From Peltaster fructicola (Eukaryota > Ascomycota > Dothideomycetes): DNA of 64,000 nt. Below, one piece after another: positions 32,771 to 45,000 of the stretch. The notes beneath the pieces were generated by a model, which saw only the letters and a program-made list of their open reading frames with translations, made no database searches and had not been told where the DNA came from. The stretch covers positions 2,294,001-2,358,000 of the forward strand of contig CP051142.1 in NCBI GenBank assembly GCA_001592805.2. The letters run 5' to 3'. The position numbers were made by a program, and so were the translations under genes. Numbering within the stretch: position 1 is the first letter of the stretch; every line of letters begins with the position of its first letter.

Positions 32771-34049
32771 ATTGACAAGCCGATCAATGTCAAGGATCGG
32801 AGACAGAATGAAGAGAGCAGCCAGAGGCAATGCGTATGCCAGAAACCAACGCATTTATATCCGACGTCAGGATCGTCACCGCTTCGCTTACTGCTACCCT
32901 GCAGGAGCCATGAGTAGAGCCATTGCCTCTAGAAGGTCGATCGAGGCATTGACGACTCGAGTACACAAAGACTATGCTCGATGGGTATGGTCTGGGCAAG
33001 GTAAATGCTGTCCTTTTGATCGGCAGGACTACACCGAGGACACCCGGTGACTAACTTGTATACCGTTGACGAGGCTTGACGTGTCTTCGCGTTCTCTTTG
33101 CTGAGCGAAAGGTGTGCAGTTCACACCATTGGGGAGTGTGGATTAGTCCATATGGCCTCCCCCGCACATTGATCTGGAGATGCAGCATTCCCCTGCAACT
33201 AGGTAGCCTCCTCCACATCGATCGTGTCGGACCGATTGAGATCTATCCTTTGGGCCATAGTATAGCGTGATGTCAGCATCACTCTGCTATAGTTCGCGGT
33301 GCCATCTCGGCGCAGTCACCATTCATACTGCGGACACCATTCAGACGGTGCCAAAACGATCACATGTAGTACTGCCCGAGACATGCACTGAAGCACCGAG
33401 GTACGACCGACAATGCTAAGACGAACAGAGAGTAAACGCCGGCACTGGCTGTAGGCATTTCTGGATATGTACGATGAAAGGCATCGATGCTAAGGCGGAG
33501 ATAGTCTGATGATGATGGCAGGAGCTCCTACAGCTCCTCGACTTGCCAAATGCTCTAAGCGTATGTTATCCCTTGGTATATTTCGTGCTGGTTGTCGAAG
33601 TTCCGATAGCGACCCAAATCGTACGGCATTGAGTCGAAATGGACAGATCTGCAGTGCTTGCATGATCAAGCGCATCTGGATGTACTGCACGATATGCATA
33701 TCGCCAGATCTTGTTGGCCAGCTCGTATGCTACTCGCGAGAGTCCGCGAGAGACAGTGGCGAGTCTAAAGCGGCCAGACAGAAGGTTCGAGTGAGCGGAA
33801 CAAGCTCATGCAGGAGATGGTGGTCCGATCGAACATCAGTGTATGCCAGTAATGCAGAGCGGACTGTCGTGGACGCTGATGCGCGTGGCCGATCACTCGT
33901 AGCCGCTGAAGCCATATGGATGGAGTCAGGCTAGCAGAGCCATATGAGGCGTCAGGCAGAAGGTGCTGCGCTCAGGGCAAAAGGAGCTGTTCTGGCGGCG
34001 AGCTGCCTTCCTGTATCAATGATTGCATGTATCCTGATATCGTCACGCT
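32771..34049. other. Long intergenic region upstream of the GH32 gene
   Basis: A 1.28-kb stretch between two minus-strand genes; it should contain the GH32 promoter. One hexamer on the minus strand (33161-33166, GCGGGG) fits the CreA carbon-repressor consensus SYGGRG, but a single match can arise by chance. A 141-codon plus-strand frame at 33509-33934 has no recognisable features. No RNA gene is seen. Confidence 0.35.
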
Positions 34050-34568
34050 TCAAACGTGCATTGGCGCAAGACTTAGGATCTTACTCCATTGCTTTCCTCT
34101 CAGCTCTTGTCCAACGATGCTGTTCAATCGTGTTCCGATGGGCTCGCCGTTCTTGTTGATGAGCACACAAGCGTTATCGTCGAACTTGACAACACTTCCA
34201 TCAGGTCGCTGGTAGCTCTTGGCCGTGCGTACAACCACTGCGTGTCTGATATCGCCTCTTCGCACCTTGTTGGCCGCACTGACTGACACAGATCCTCCTG
34301 GTCCTGATTCTGGTCCGAAGTTTCGCTGTCTTTGGACCACGACAATTATACGATCGCCTGCTCTCTCATATCAGTACTGTTCTTGCGGCGCGCGGTGGCA
34401 TGGCGGACGCACCGATCTTCGCAGGTCTCTTCGCCCTGAGTACTTGTATGCACTCAGCGATGGCCGCGCCAGAGTTGTCAATGACATTGACCATCGTCTG
34501 TTGTCTATCGGTCAGATGATCTGTCAGACATGCAGATGCAGACACCGCCTACCTTTAGTTGAATCATG
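34050..34568 (-). CDS. MRPL38: Mitochondrial large-subunit ribosomal protein uL14m
   Basis: Three exons on the minus strand, 34554-34568, 34414-34498 and 34050-34357, encode 135 residues; introns are 55 and 56 nt. The product has the L14 core: [16 protein letters not shown], then [12 protein letters not shown] and [12 protein letters not shown], and [19 protein letters not shown]. The length is close to bacterial L14 (about 122). uL14 binds 23S-type rRNA near the factor-binding region and bridges to the small subunit. The mitochondrial rather than cytosolic form is chosen because the sequence follows the bacterial pattern and cytosolic uL14 differs. No long presequence is present, as is common for this protein. 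The first exon codes only five residues. It diverges from the Set9 gene. Confidence 0.92.
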
Positions 34569-35066
34569 ATGCCGAATGGTTGTACTGGTTATGATTGATG
34601 TTCGACAGCAGAGAGAAGTGATGAAGACTTCCCCGTCGCGCAGCTGATTGGTCGGAAAGGCGATCGCTAAACACGACTCGCAGCACGCGGCACCCAACCA
34701 CATCCTTTCTTCGAATGATCCATGGCTGTAGGAGGACTCTTGATCGCGTCGACCGGCTTTGTGTCAACGCGCAACTACTACCAAATCACTCACGCAGCAG
34801 ACCTTGTCTACGGAGCGTCGCCGCCATCGTTCTGAACGACTATGGAACTGTTTGCTTACACTACGTCGAAGGTCGTCTAACCCGTTGAAACACCACCTGC
34901 ATGCACGAGGCGCAAGACAATCCTTCGCATTTCGAATGAACATCCTCCTTCCCTTGGTCTCACCCCAGCGAGCGAGTCTTATCACTACACGCGTTTCATC
35001 GTTCACCGCATTGTTAACATCTTCCCGGCTGCACCAAACACTTGCGAAACTGGCCGAACCACCGAA
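34569..35066. promoter_or_regulatory. Shared divergent promoter region
   Basis: A 498-bp region lies between the start codons of uL14m (minus) and Set9 (plus). Overlapping open frames on both strands here have no recognisable product and probably arise by chance. Confidence 0.4.
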
Positions 35067-37539
35067 ATGCCAGCCGACCTTGCGGAAGCGCTCAACAAGA
35101 AAGGCGGGCTGACACTCAGTCAACTGGCAAATTACGATGACATCCTGACAGACGCACTCGTCGACAGAGTGAGCACAGCTGCGCCGCGACATCTTCTTGC
35201 CTGCTAACCACATCTAGGTCTACTTCTGGGCGAACATTCGAAAGGTTGGTCCAAATGCGCGACCATGTCGAGGCATACGCCAGGAGGATGTCTGCAACGT
35301 TCTGCAGAAGAATGTGATCATCGACAAAGATCCCACGAAAGCGACGAAAGAGATGCTTCGCCAATCGGGCTTTCAGACATACATGCGATCGCTGAGAACA
35401 GAGGATGAGAAGGAGCACTTCCAACGGCACATGCGCAAATACATCAATATCTACCTCCCGGACTGTCCTTTCGAGGTCTGCACCACACATCGATATACAA
35501 TTACAACCGCCGAGGCTTGCGTAGTGGCGCGGAAGACAATCAGGGCGGGAGAAGCAATCAAATATCTCTCCGGCATACAAGTTGAGATGAACGAAGAGGA
35601 GGAGGCAGCATTGTCCAGCCGTACAGACTTCAGCATCGTGCTATCGAGTCGCAGGAAACGACCCAGCTTGTTTCTTGGCCCTGCGCGGTTCGCAAACCAC
35701 GATTGCGACTCGAATGCTCGACTCACTACAACGGGCCCACACGGCATAACCATTGTCGCTTGTAAGAACATCGCAGTGGGCGATGAGATCACTGTTAGGT
35801 ATGGTGAGGACTATTTTGGCGATGACAATTGCGAATGTCTATGTGGGACATGTGAACATCTCGTACGAAACGGGTGGGATCCTCGAGGCCCAATCCTGAG
35901 GGACGATACCAGCGAGGAAGAGTCTGACGCCGAAGATGAACGACCACGCAAGCGACAGCGTACCTCCGGCATATTTGATATGCATAGCCAGGCTCGAGAG
36001 CGCACGTCTTCGAAGTCCGCGACCTTGAAGCGTAAACACGAGGCTGCCTTCATCAAACAAGAGCCGTCAAGCACTGTCGACGCGCCACGAAAGCGTGGGA
36101 GACCTAGAAAGTACCCAATTTCAGTGGACAAGGTAAATCAAGAGTATGGCGCGCACGCACGGGACTTCCTGACCCAGTGGTTCGAGACGCGCGCGAAGCA
36201 GCATGATCTGGGAGCAAACATTGATGTGGCACAGGTGAAAAGTGCAATCAGACGTCAGGGCAAATATCTGACGTCCTTCGAAAAGGTCATACCGCATGAT
36301 CAAAAGCAGCTTCCAAAGCTGAATAGCGCTCTGGAAGTGCTTCAGCAGTATGGTCAGCAACAGCTTGACCAGTATCAGGAAAAGCTCGCAACGATGAAGG
36401 CTAAGATTGCCGAAGCACTACTCATCAGCCCACAGGAGGCAGAGAAATATTACCCACCACCCGCACACCCAGACCATATTCCACTGCCAACGCCGGCTAG
36501 AACAAGAGGCGATCACAAGCGGGTGAGGCTGTCAGAGAATGCCGCCGAGCATCACGATAACGCCACACTATCGAAGTACGAGCAGTCGAGGACGACGCCC
36601 ACGAATGGACGTTTGAAGTCTATGCGCAGACAGCAGACTGGCTCTCCGCTACGAAATGTGACACTTGCAACTCCGCTGAGCAACAGAGATGCCTCCGATC
36701 ACGACAGTGACACTTTGAAGCCTACCAGAGCTAAATTAGGCCCAGGTGTGACAGCAGTCCTGGCAGCAGAAAACACACAAGCATCAACGACTGACGACAG
36801 CTCGAGATCCTCGATCTTTAGCAACGAGACGAGTGCCGACTCGCCTCCTAGTTCCAATGATGAGCTCGGCGCATTCGCAAACGGTAACATCTGTCAAAAC
36901 ATTGTCGAAATGTACACATCGGGAATGCCTGATGACATCGACAGCGACTCGCATGATGCCGCACAACAACAGCTACAAGAAGAACAGTCCATGGCTGAGT
37001 TGAAGGAGCGCTCAACCCGGCAAGAACGTGGCAGATCCATGTCTCGACCGCGACATAGCATTGAGCAACGCGGTGAACCATCGCAGTCCGTGGAGGACGT
37101 CGAAGCTAGTGACGAGGAGCAAGAAGAGAGACGTGGTGAGCCACGTAAACCTGGCGACTACCACCTCACTCCTGCCTTGCAGATCGATTTACACGATCGC
37201 TGGATCCAGTGTCGGAACTGCGACGAGCACTTCGTGCAACATAACGCCTATCAGACTCGCATCGCCTGTCCACGGTGCGAGCGGCACAGCAAGCTATATG
37301 GCTACTACTGGCCTAAGACCGACAAAGCTGGCAAGGACGACAAGGAGGAGAGAATCCTTGACCACAGAGCGATTCATCGCTTCATTGAACCTGATGAGGA
37401 GCGTCAGGAGCGAAAAGGCCGCAAGACACTTGCTGATAGAATCAGAGAGCGCGAGCTCAGCGCCAGCCAGGAGGCTGAGTCAAACTCACGACGTGGCACT
37501 CGCGAAAGTAGCAGAAGGCGTAGTCACAGGCTTGCATAG
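35067..37539 (+). CDS. set9: Histone H4-K20 methyltransferase Set9 (KMT5/Suv4-20)
   Basis: Two exons, 35067-35168 and 35218-37539, give 807 residues; the 49-nt intron has GTGAGC donor, GCTAACC branch and TAG acceptor. The N-terminal helices (LTLSQLANYDDILTDALVD) and the SET domain follow Suv4-20/Set9. The cofactor motif FANHDCDSNAR is at about 191-201 and the post-substrate motif VRYGEDYF at about 226-233, followed by the zinc-binding CECLCGTC. Set9 adds methyl groups to H4 lysine 20, which supports DNA-damage checkpoint signalling through Crb2/53BP1-type readers and, in filamentous fungi, heterochromatin. The long C-terminal region is disordered and charged but ends with a CxxC...CxxC module (WIQCRNCDEHF, then ACPRCERHSKLYGYYW), a probable zinc ribbon. 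It acts in the nucleus. It shares its upstream region with uL14m. Confidence 0.92.
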
Positions 37540-38028
37540 ACAACGAACGACGAACGAATTGCATGAAGCTATCAGGCTGGATTGGAGCTTTCGGGCGATA
37601 TACATCTCAGTGCTCAATGTCACAGGACGACGGCTACGTGCGTTGTGTGCCATAACACAGCGTCAGGCGAAAAGAGCTGCCTCACAGGGCAGCCTAGTCA
37701 ATAATATGCATCCTCCTTTTCAGTAGGTAGGTATGCCGCTGCAAGTTTGCTCAACTGCTCTTCGTTCTTCTTGCTCTTATTTTACTGAATCTTTCTTTCA
37801 TACTTGGCTTCGTTCGTGCTGGATGACACCTCCACACTTGGCATATTGTTTGCTCACTTCCTGCAGCCACTTCTCGACACCGTCTTTTGCCACTCGGCGG
37901 AGCTCTTACCTTGCAGAACTCGCTAGGTCTTGACGAGGTCCGTCGATCTCTCTTTCTTTCTTCTTCGTTTCCTTCTGCAATCCACGACTCCGTCCTGTCC
38001 TCGCCAATGAATCTAGCTGAGATTTACC
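37540..38028. other. Intergenic region with pyrimidine-rich leader
   Basis: Contains the Set9 3' UTR and, from about 37,730, a C/T-rich stretch that is probably the promoter and 5' UTR of the next gene. No other feature is recognised. Confidence 0.4.
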
Positions 38029-39652
38029 ATGGGATTCAACTTCTCTCGACCGCAGTACGATTACTTCCCGCGTCGTCGTCCCTCCGAGTACTTTCGAGTC
38101 TGCGATCCATACGACTGCTTTTGCGGCGGTCCAAGGCACTTCAGACAACGAAACGTTGCTGTCCACCGCACATCAGGAGGTCGAGAGTATTATCGAGATC
38201 CTATGGATTTCATGGATGACATGTTCGACGGCTACGGCTACGGCATGCCTGGAATGGCCATGGGCGGTTATCAGATGCCGATGTCGATGCCTTCACTCCT
38301 TGGCGGAACAGGTATGCCGCCTGGCCTTGGTGGTATGGGGTTGACTCCAGCGTTTGGTGGTCTGCCAGCACTGAACTTTGGAGGCAACCAGGGTCAGCCT
38401 CTGCAGGGTCAGAGTGGTGCAATGACATGGCCGCCAGAATGGAAGGATCCTCGAGAGTGGACCACAAGAGACTACGACCGGCTTGGAGAGATCATGGACG
38501 AGTATCTCAATCGCCAGCGAGGTCGAGGTATGCCAAATCCTTGTAATCAGCAGATGTCTCCGTTTGGCCCGCCACTCTCGCCGTATGGCCCTTTACCGCC
38601 TATGGACAGTCCGTGGGACAGTAATAGACGCAGTGGCAGATCTCGTCCCTCCCATTCTGATCTAGAGCAGCTCCGAGCTCAAATGTTCGCATATGCACAA
38701 GAAGCGAAAGAGCACATGCAGTCAACCAACGATTTCCTGTATGGCAGCGAGCGGGAGCAGCGAGAAGAGAGATACAGGGAGCGGCAGCGAAAAATGATCG
38801 AGGAGATCTTGAAAGGACTGTCAGGATCTGGTCGTATGAATGATTCCGCCATGATGGGTGCGCAGAACGGCCAACCAAGCTATCCTGGCGGCGGAGGCAT
38901 GCCTCCAGGTGCTGGCTTCATGCCTGGTAATCCAATGTCAAACTATCCAATGCCAGGCATGCAATCTATGTTTGCGCCAGGTATGGAGAGCATGAACCCG
39001 TATGGTGGCATGGACGGCGTTCCTCAACGATCAGGATTCCCACGACAGAAACGCTCGAGAGGTTTAGCGTTCGGAGACGACTTTGGAGGTCAGGGAGGAT
39101 TTGGTGATGAGTTTGGCGGTCGACGGAACCGACGATACCGGCGCGGCTTTGACGATGACGATGACATGTTGGATATGGGCGATGGTATGTACGTACAGGC
39201 AAGCTATCGCTAACGAGGACTCGACAGCTGACATCTGCTCAGGGCGGCGTTTTCCTAAGGACCCGAATGATCCTCGCCAGCCTCGAGACGATAGAGGTGG
39301 GTCTGGCGCAGTGTTCGATGACCAGCGGCAGCGAGTGGGACAGCCGTCTCATGGCACAGCACACCATCAGACCGAAGTGTCGTCGAAGTGGGCTGCATAT
39401 GAGCCGAGCAGACCTGAGCAGTCTCGCTACGAAGCTTCACCACCTCATCAGACAGCATCGTATCCGCATGCCGCAGCACAAAGTGCAGCATGGTCCGGCC
39501 AACACAATACAGAAGGTGGAAGGTATACGTATGTTCCGCCTCGATACGCTGGTCATGCCCATGGCGAGGATGCGCCAAGCAATACCACAAGGCCGCATGT
39601 GAACTTTCAGGACACTGGAAACACTGCAGATCGATCTGATGCGCGCGCATGA
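38029..39652 (+). CDS. Unknown Gly/Met/Pro-rich protein with N-myristoylation motif
   Basis: Two exons, 38029-39184 and 39243-39652, encode 521 residues across a 58-nt intron (GTATGT donor, GCTGAC branch, CTCAG acceptor). The N terminus MGFNFSRPQ fits the N-myristoylation pattern (Gly2, Ser6) and is followed by a cysteine-containing stretch (VCDPYDCFCGG). Residues 60-150 and 280-340 are low complexity, rich in Met, Gly and Pro. A charged helical segment (EREQREERYRERQRKMIEE) lies near 245-263. An Asp-rich patch comes just before the intron. The second exon is hydrophilic. No family is recognised. Membrane attachment is inferred only from the motif. Confidence 0.72.
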
Positions 39653-39764
39653 TCCATGGACGAGAGCTGGAACTTCGCTACCGACAGCTCCATTCTTGCC
39701 GGTAGATTCTAGGGTATTGAGCCTGCTGGAAAGCGCTGTTGATCGTGGTCATGCGTAAGCTCAA

Positions 39765-41728
39765 CTATGCTTTGGCTCGCTTGTAGCTATACATGAGCAT
39801 GTCTTGCCTGTTGTAGATGTCCCAGCATCTCTCATCACACAGAGTCCGTGTGTACTTCTGGAGCTCTTGGCAGACGTCGTCCTCATCTCTCCATAGGGTG
39901 AAGACGTCTTGGAATGCAATCCACTGCACGGTATCGCTGTGATCATGTGAAGCTGAAGTCTGCTCGTAGAAGTACGTCTTGAGCCCTATGTTCTTGTCCT
40001 CGAGCTTTTTATATTCTTTGAACAGGCGCCAGGCCTTCAAGGCAGAAAACGCTCGTGTGATGTATGCTTTTGCATTGTCTGTGTCGTACAGTGGGTTCGC
40101 GACCATCTTGACCTCACGAGGTTGATCGTAACGGCCGTCAAATATCGCATCGAACAAGTCGAGCTTTGAGGAGTATGTGTAGCGTGATGCTGCAAGTCTC
40201 GCTGCGTTCTGGGGCGTGGCGATATCTGAAGGGACTTTTTCAGTCGAATGCATCTCGATCAGAGTCCTTAGTGCTGGAGCATAGCACATGTTATCAGCAC
40301 ACTCCAACCATGATTTGGCAAGGTTCAGTCTCGCTTTCAGCGACTGTGGTGAGCTGACAGCTTTGAACATGTCTTGAGGACCAGCCGGTGTTGATGAGAG
40401 ACCAAGTGCCTGTTTGGCACGTCGGAGTTGTTCACCATGGGAAGGAGCTTCGGGATAGCGATCCAAAGGCGTAGGTTTGGTATCCGTAGCAGGCTCATCA
40501 TCCAGAAAAGGCCAGCGAGTGAAGCCATAGAACTTCCCAAGCTCTACGCAAGCATCAGGCAGTCCAGAAGCTGCAGCTTTTGTCATGTGATACAACCACG
40601 TGCTTGGCTTGCCGATGCGCTCTTTGTCACGCGGGTCACGAGTAAGGTCGGCGCTCTCATCTCTGTAGCCTTGCATCTCCCTGAGGCGGTATTCCCAGTC
40701 GGCTCGTTTGGCTGCATACCAGTGAGACAGAGCACTATCACACTCTAGGCCAGCATCAATGGCGCGGGACATCGGCTCATTGTCGGATCGTTGTGTAGAT
40801 TCAGCTGTTCGTCGTTTCTTGTAGTATATGTCCATGAGATCATTCCACGGGGTCAAAAGCCCAAACGCATCGGATCTTGGCACAGCCGGCCCAAACCAAG
40901 GATCGACGACCCTAGAGTTGAGCTTCTGTGTTGAGGCCGCCATAGCAGCAGGTAGAGCCTTCTCGAACATGTCGATAGCGTCATTTGCTCTACCATCTGC
41001 TAAGAGGAGTTTGGCCTCCAACACTCGCAATTCGAACATACTGTCGTCATTCGGCCTGATCATCTTCTGTAGGTCCTGTCGTACTTGAAGTGCTATGGGT
41101 CCTTTCAACCCCTTGTTATCACCGCGTAGCTTCTGTCCTCGCAATGCAGTATCAAGCAACACAACAGTGGAATTTGTATCTCCAAGCGCTGAGAGTAGGG
41201 CCGCGAGCATGCGAGCGTAGTCCACGTAGGCTCTCCCAGGGATCGCTAGCAATATGTACCAACACACTCGCATGCGTTCGACGCTCATGCCATGCTCTCT
41301 CTGCAGAGCGGTCAACGCTTCGAGCCCAGAAGCAGTCCATTGAGCAGTACGGATTGCTTTTGGTTCAGGCATCGCGCGGAGGAAGGCTTGAATGAAGTCA
41401 GACATGTGTTCAAGGTCTCGGTGGTCCACTCCCAGGTCCTTGTGGGCCCCAGAAGAGTACCATATTCGTATCGCAGCTGGGAAAAGGTCGATCTGTTGCC
41501 GCCGATGCTCCTTCATTGCTGCAACGTTGTATGCTTTGTCTTGGAGCTGGGTCGCACATTCGGGGTCTCACGGGTACGAGATTTCGCAGTGCGTCGTTGC
41601 TGATACGATGCCCCGGACGATGCCCCGGACCACAGGCGCGATGGTAATCGAGAGTGTTGGCATGCTCTCCGTATTGCACCAAGCATCGGCAATGACACTT
41701 GCACTGTTGTCCTCATCACACTGACCAT
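39765..41728 (-). CDS. Mitochondrial Sel1/TPR-like repeat protein
   Basis: Two exons on the minus strand, 41572-41728 and 39765-41518, encode 636 residues. The 53-nt intron (CCC/GTGAGA donor, TTGCAG acceptor) is inferred because it joins an Arg/Ser/Ala-rich, acid-poor leader (MRTTVQVSLPMLGAIRRACQ) to the main frame without a shift. That leader looks like a mitochondrial presequence. Helical pairs resembling TPR (ELRVLEAKLLLADGRANDAI) and Sel1 repeats (HMTKAAASGLPDACVELGKF) are visible. I do not recognise a named protein; helical-repeat proteins in fungal mitochondria often act in translation or respiratory-complex assembly. If translation starts at the internal ATG 41516, the presequence is lost. 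It converges on the Gly/Met-rich gene with 112 bp between stops. Confidence 0.72.
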
Positions 41729-42040
41729 GTGAGTATGGTTCAGAGCCCTTCCTGTTAGTCGGATTTGTCGTAATAGATCAGCATGCTTGCGTTGCAATGG
41801 GCGACGCGACTGCTGGTGTGGCGTGTTTTCTCACTTCAAAACGATCTACACGTCGACAGGATAGCTCCAGTTACTGCCAAGCGAGGGAAACAAAGATGAT
41901 ATGAGAGTGCATGGTGAAGTCGCGAGGTTATGCGATTTTGATGCCTTCTTTCCGCGAATGAACGGAGGTGAGGTGGTCGGAGCCAGCAGCCACGACTTTT
42001 GACATCATTGCTCGACAGTGCATAGTTTTATGAGAATTGG
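41729..42040. promoter_or_regulatory. Shared divergent promoter region
   Basis: A 312-bp stretch lies between the start of the mitochondrial repeat protein (minus) and the THADA homologue (plus). It holds both promoters. No specific motif is claimed. Confidence 0.35.
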
Positions 42041-45000
42041 ATGACCTTGCTGGACGTGCTCTGCTCTCACCTACGACCTGACTTCTGCATGGCTTCTGCG
42101 AGTAGAACAGATGGTCTCATACCTGCTGTCATACTGGACGAGCTATCCCTGCGCCAACTCTCGAGGCGTGCCAAAGCCTTGTTGCCAACAAGCAGCGACT
42201 ATTACGAAACCCACGACGATGTAGTGTAAGACTGAGCCTGCGCTGTCACACTCTGCATTGACAGCATCTTTCCATTTCCTTGTCCTTGGTCGCTGATACG
42301 TGTACAGTAAGTATGTTGACACCTTCCACTTGGTCATCGAGACAGCCTCTTCAGAAGCACTTTCTGCAACACACCAAGTCGCGGCTTGGAATACCCTTAG
42401 CACGTTTCTAGACCAGACTGCTGCACACCAGAATCATGCACTCCGTAACCTTCTCTGGACTGCGAGGCTATGGCAGAAAAGCTTATATACCTTCCTCGCT
42501 CGTGGTCCGGAAGCACGACCGAAATCGATCAAACAACTGCTCGGATCATTGACAAGCGCATTGCATCGGACACAAAGCGATGTAGACTCCATTGCAGACC
42601 GTCAGAGCACCATACAGCTACTAGTAGCTACTGTTCTACAGAAGGACAATCAATGGCCTGTTCGTCCTTGTCTGATGTTGCTCTCGAATTTGCTAAGGAA
42701 AGGCGTGTTCGATCTAGAGCATGTCTCCCAGGCGGCCGGATTCAATTCGGGAGCTGACTGCCTTGCCACATTGTTACAGGCATGCATGAAGTGGACAGTT
42801 ATTGACGATTGTGCTTCTACGGCAGGACAGCTTCTTGCCGTACTACTTGACCAAGCCGAAGTGGCGGAGAACAATGGTCCTGAGCCTCTCTGGGTTGATA
42901 CGCTCTCGTTTGTCCTCAAGGATCAGCCGAACACTGTCGATGCTTTTCGTCTGTACCTGATGCCTGCTCTCTTCAAGCGCAACAAGGAAGGCTTTCTCAC
43001 GCTCCTTCAACATTTCGACATCGCCACGCACTTACAACGGTCCAGATCATCCGGGGCCAGGGAGATGACAGTCCTCCTTGCAGCGCTACAAGTAGGGAAT
43101 GCCAACGGGCTGGTTGAGATCAGTCCTGATACTACCATAGACGCCTCTGTGTGTCCTGTGCGGTTACCAGTATCGACGCTTGTGCCGTTACTACGCCATG
43201 CTGATCGCAGTATACGTCTCACAGGGTTGTCATTGCTTATCGACACTCCCTCGATGTCACAGCCAGTCCACAAAGTTGGACTCGAAGCTCTTAAGGGCAA
43301 TTTGCCGCACCTCCACGCCGACACGGACCTCAACTTTCGCAGCGAGCTGTTTTCGCTGTCGCAGAGGCTGTTGGACAGGCTGAGGGTAAGCACGTCTAAC
43401 AAAGCAAAGGTCTTGCAAGACTCTCAGCCAGCCGTCGATGCTCTCGTCCAACCTGAGCGCAATTTCATCTTATGGTACAAACGATTCCTCATGTGGGAGC
43501 TCAGGCCTGGCGCAAGCTATCAGCGTCATATCTCGGCACTTCGATGTCTGTCAATACTGATGAGATCTGGAGTCGACCGAGCTCTGCCTGTCGACGGCCT
43601 CTCGAAAGCAGCAAAAGCAGGCGGAAAGTGGCCATTCGATGTGAAGATCGTTGACGAGGACTTCGAACAGGTGCTGATCACCATGATTCTAGACCCGTTC
43701 GATGATGTGCGTCAAGTCACAGCAAGCTTGCTTGAGACCTATGTCAATGCTGCCGCAGACTCCAAGAAGCAGTACGACAGGTTACTCGATGCCTTGCATG
43801 TTGCCGAGCGAAAGATGCTAGCTAGCGGCAGAGCAGACCAAGCTGATGCAGTGGCATACATATATGCCCTTCTGTACTCGTCTTCGCATGCAGATCTAGC
43901 ACTCGATCTGTTCTTGAGCCTGATTGTCAAAGCAGAGCACATGCTCGAAGCTGCAAAAGCCAGTCTAGCCACGGCCGTGAAACGATATCCTTTGCATGGT
44001 ATACTCACAAGTCTGAGATACCTTCTGGACAAGCCAGCATCGCGAGATATCATGCAGGAAGACATCTACAACCGTCTCGCCAGGTTGCTACATACAATCT
44101 GGCAAGTGGTCAGCCCTATTCTATGCGACGATGCACCTGAAGGCTTTCTGCCAGACGAGATTCCTTCAGCAGCAGCTGTATCGAGTAAGGCTGTGCTCAG
44201 CTATTGCTGGAGAGCGTTGAAGGAGGCCAGTTCATTGACGGACAGTATGTTGATTAGACTTGGCAGTCAGGATCATGTATGGATCGCAGGCTACAAGAGT
44301 GATCTGATTGAGCTCACATTCACACAACTAGCAGAACTACGGCATCGAGGTGCGTTCTCAACCGTCGCCCAGACCTGGAACAGGTGCTGCGCTGTGATCG
44401 GGGACGCCGTCTCGCTGCCTTTGTTACTACAGAGAGTTATATCATTGATACAGAAAGCCACGATCAACACTCGTCGGTCGGCTGGCATGCCGTCTCTGCT
44501 CTGCGGCATACTCATCGCTGGTCCAGAGGAGCTACTCGAACAATCGTTCACTCAACTGGCCGCCATATCTCGACAAGAAGTGCAGCAAGGGTTGGACGAT
44601 GAAAGCAGTCTCCCACAAGTACATGCAATGAACTGTCTGAAAGACATTCTCAAGAGCACGAAGCTTGCAGACAGATCTGAACGATATGTGCCCGTCGCAC
44701 TACAGCTTGCCGCATTTTCTCTGCCATCAAAGGCTTGGGCTATCCGCAATTGTGGATTGATGCTCTTCCGAGCGGTCATCGATCGTCTGTTAGGGACTAA
44801 CGACTCCTACGAAGAGGACACAAAGGCAAAGAATGTGATGGACTTCCGACAACGCAGGACCCTGCTTGACCAAGTGCTGTCTCTCTTGCCTACAGAAAAG
44901 CATGATGTTGTCCTCGAAGGAGTGTTCCCAGCACTACAACTTCTGCAGCATTCCATTCTACCAGAAGACCGCAGAGTCGAGGTCGAGAGTATCGTGACAA

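Noticed and set aside
33509-33934. Plus-strand frame of 141 codons upstream of the GH32 gene, with a CSAC string that recalls a zinc cluster
   Set aside because: Cysteine spacing does not fit Zn2Cys6 or other known fingers, and the rest is not protein-like.
34759-35112. Plus-strand frame over the uL14m/Set9 promoter, overlapping the Set9 start
   Set aside because: Out of frame with the recognisable Set9 N terminus (start 35067); composition is not protein-like.
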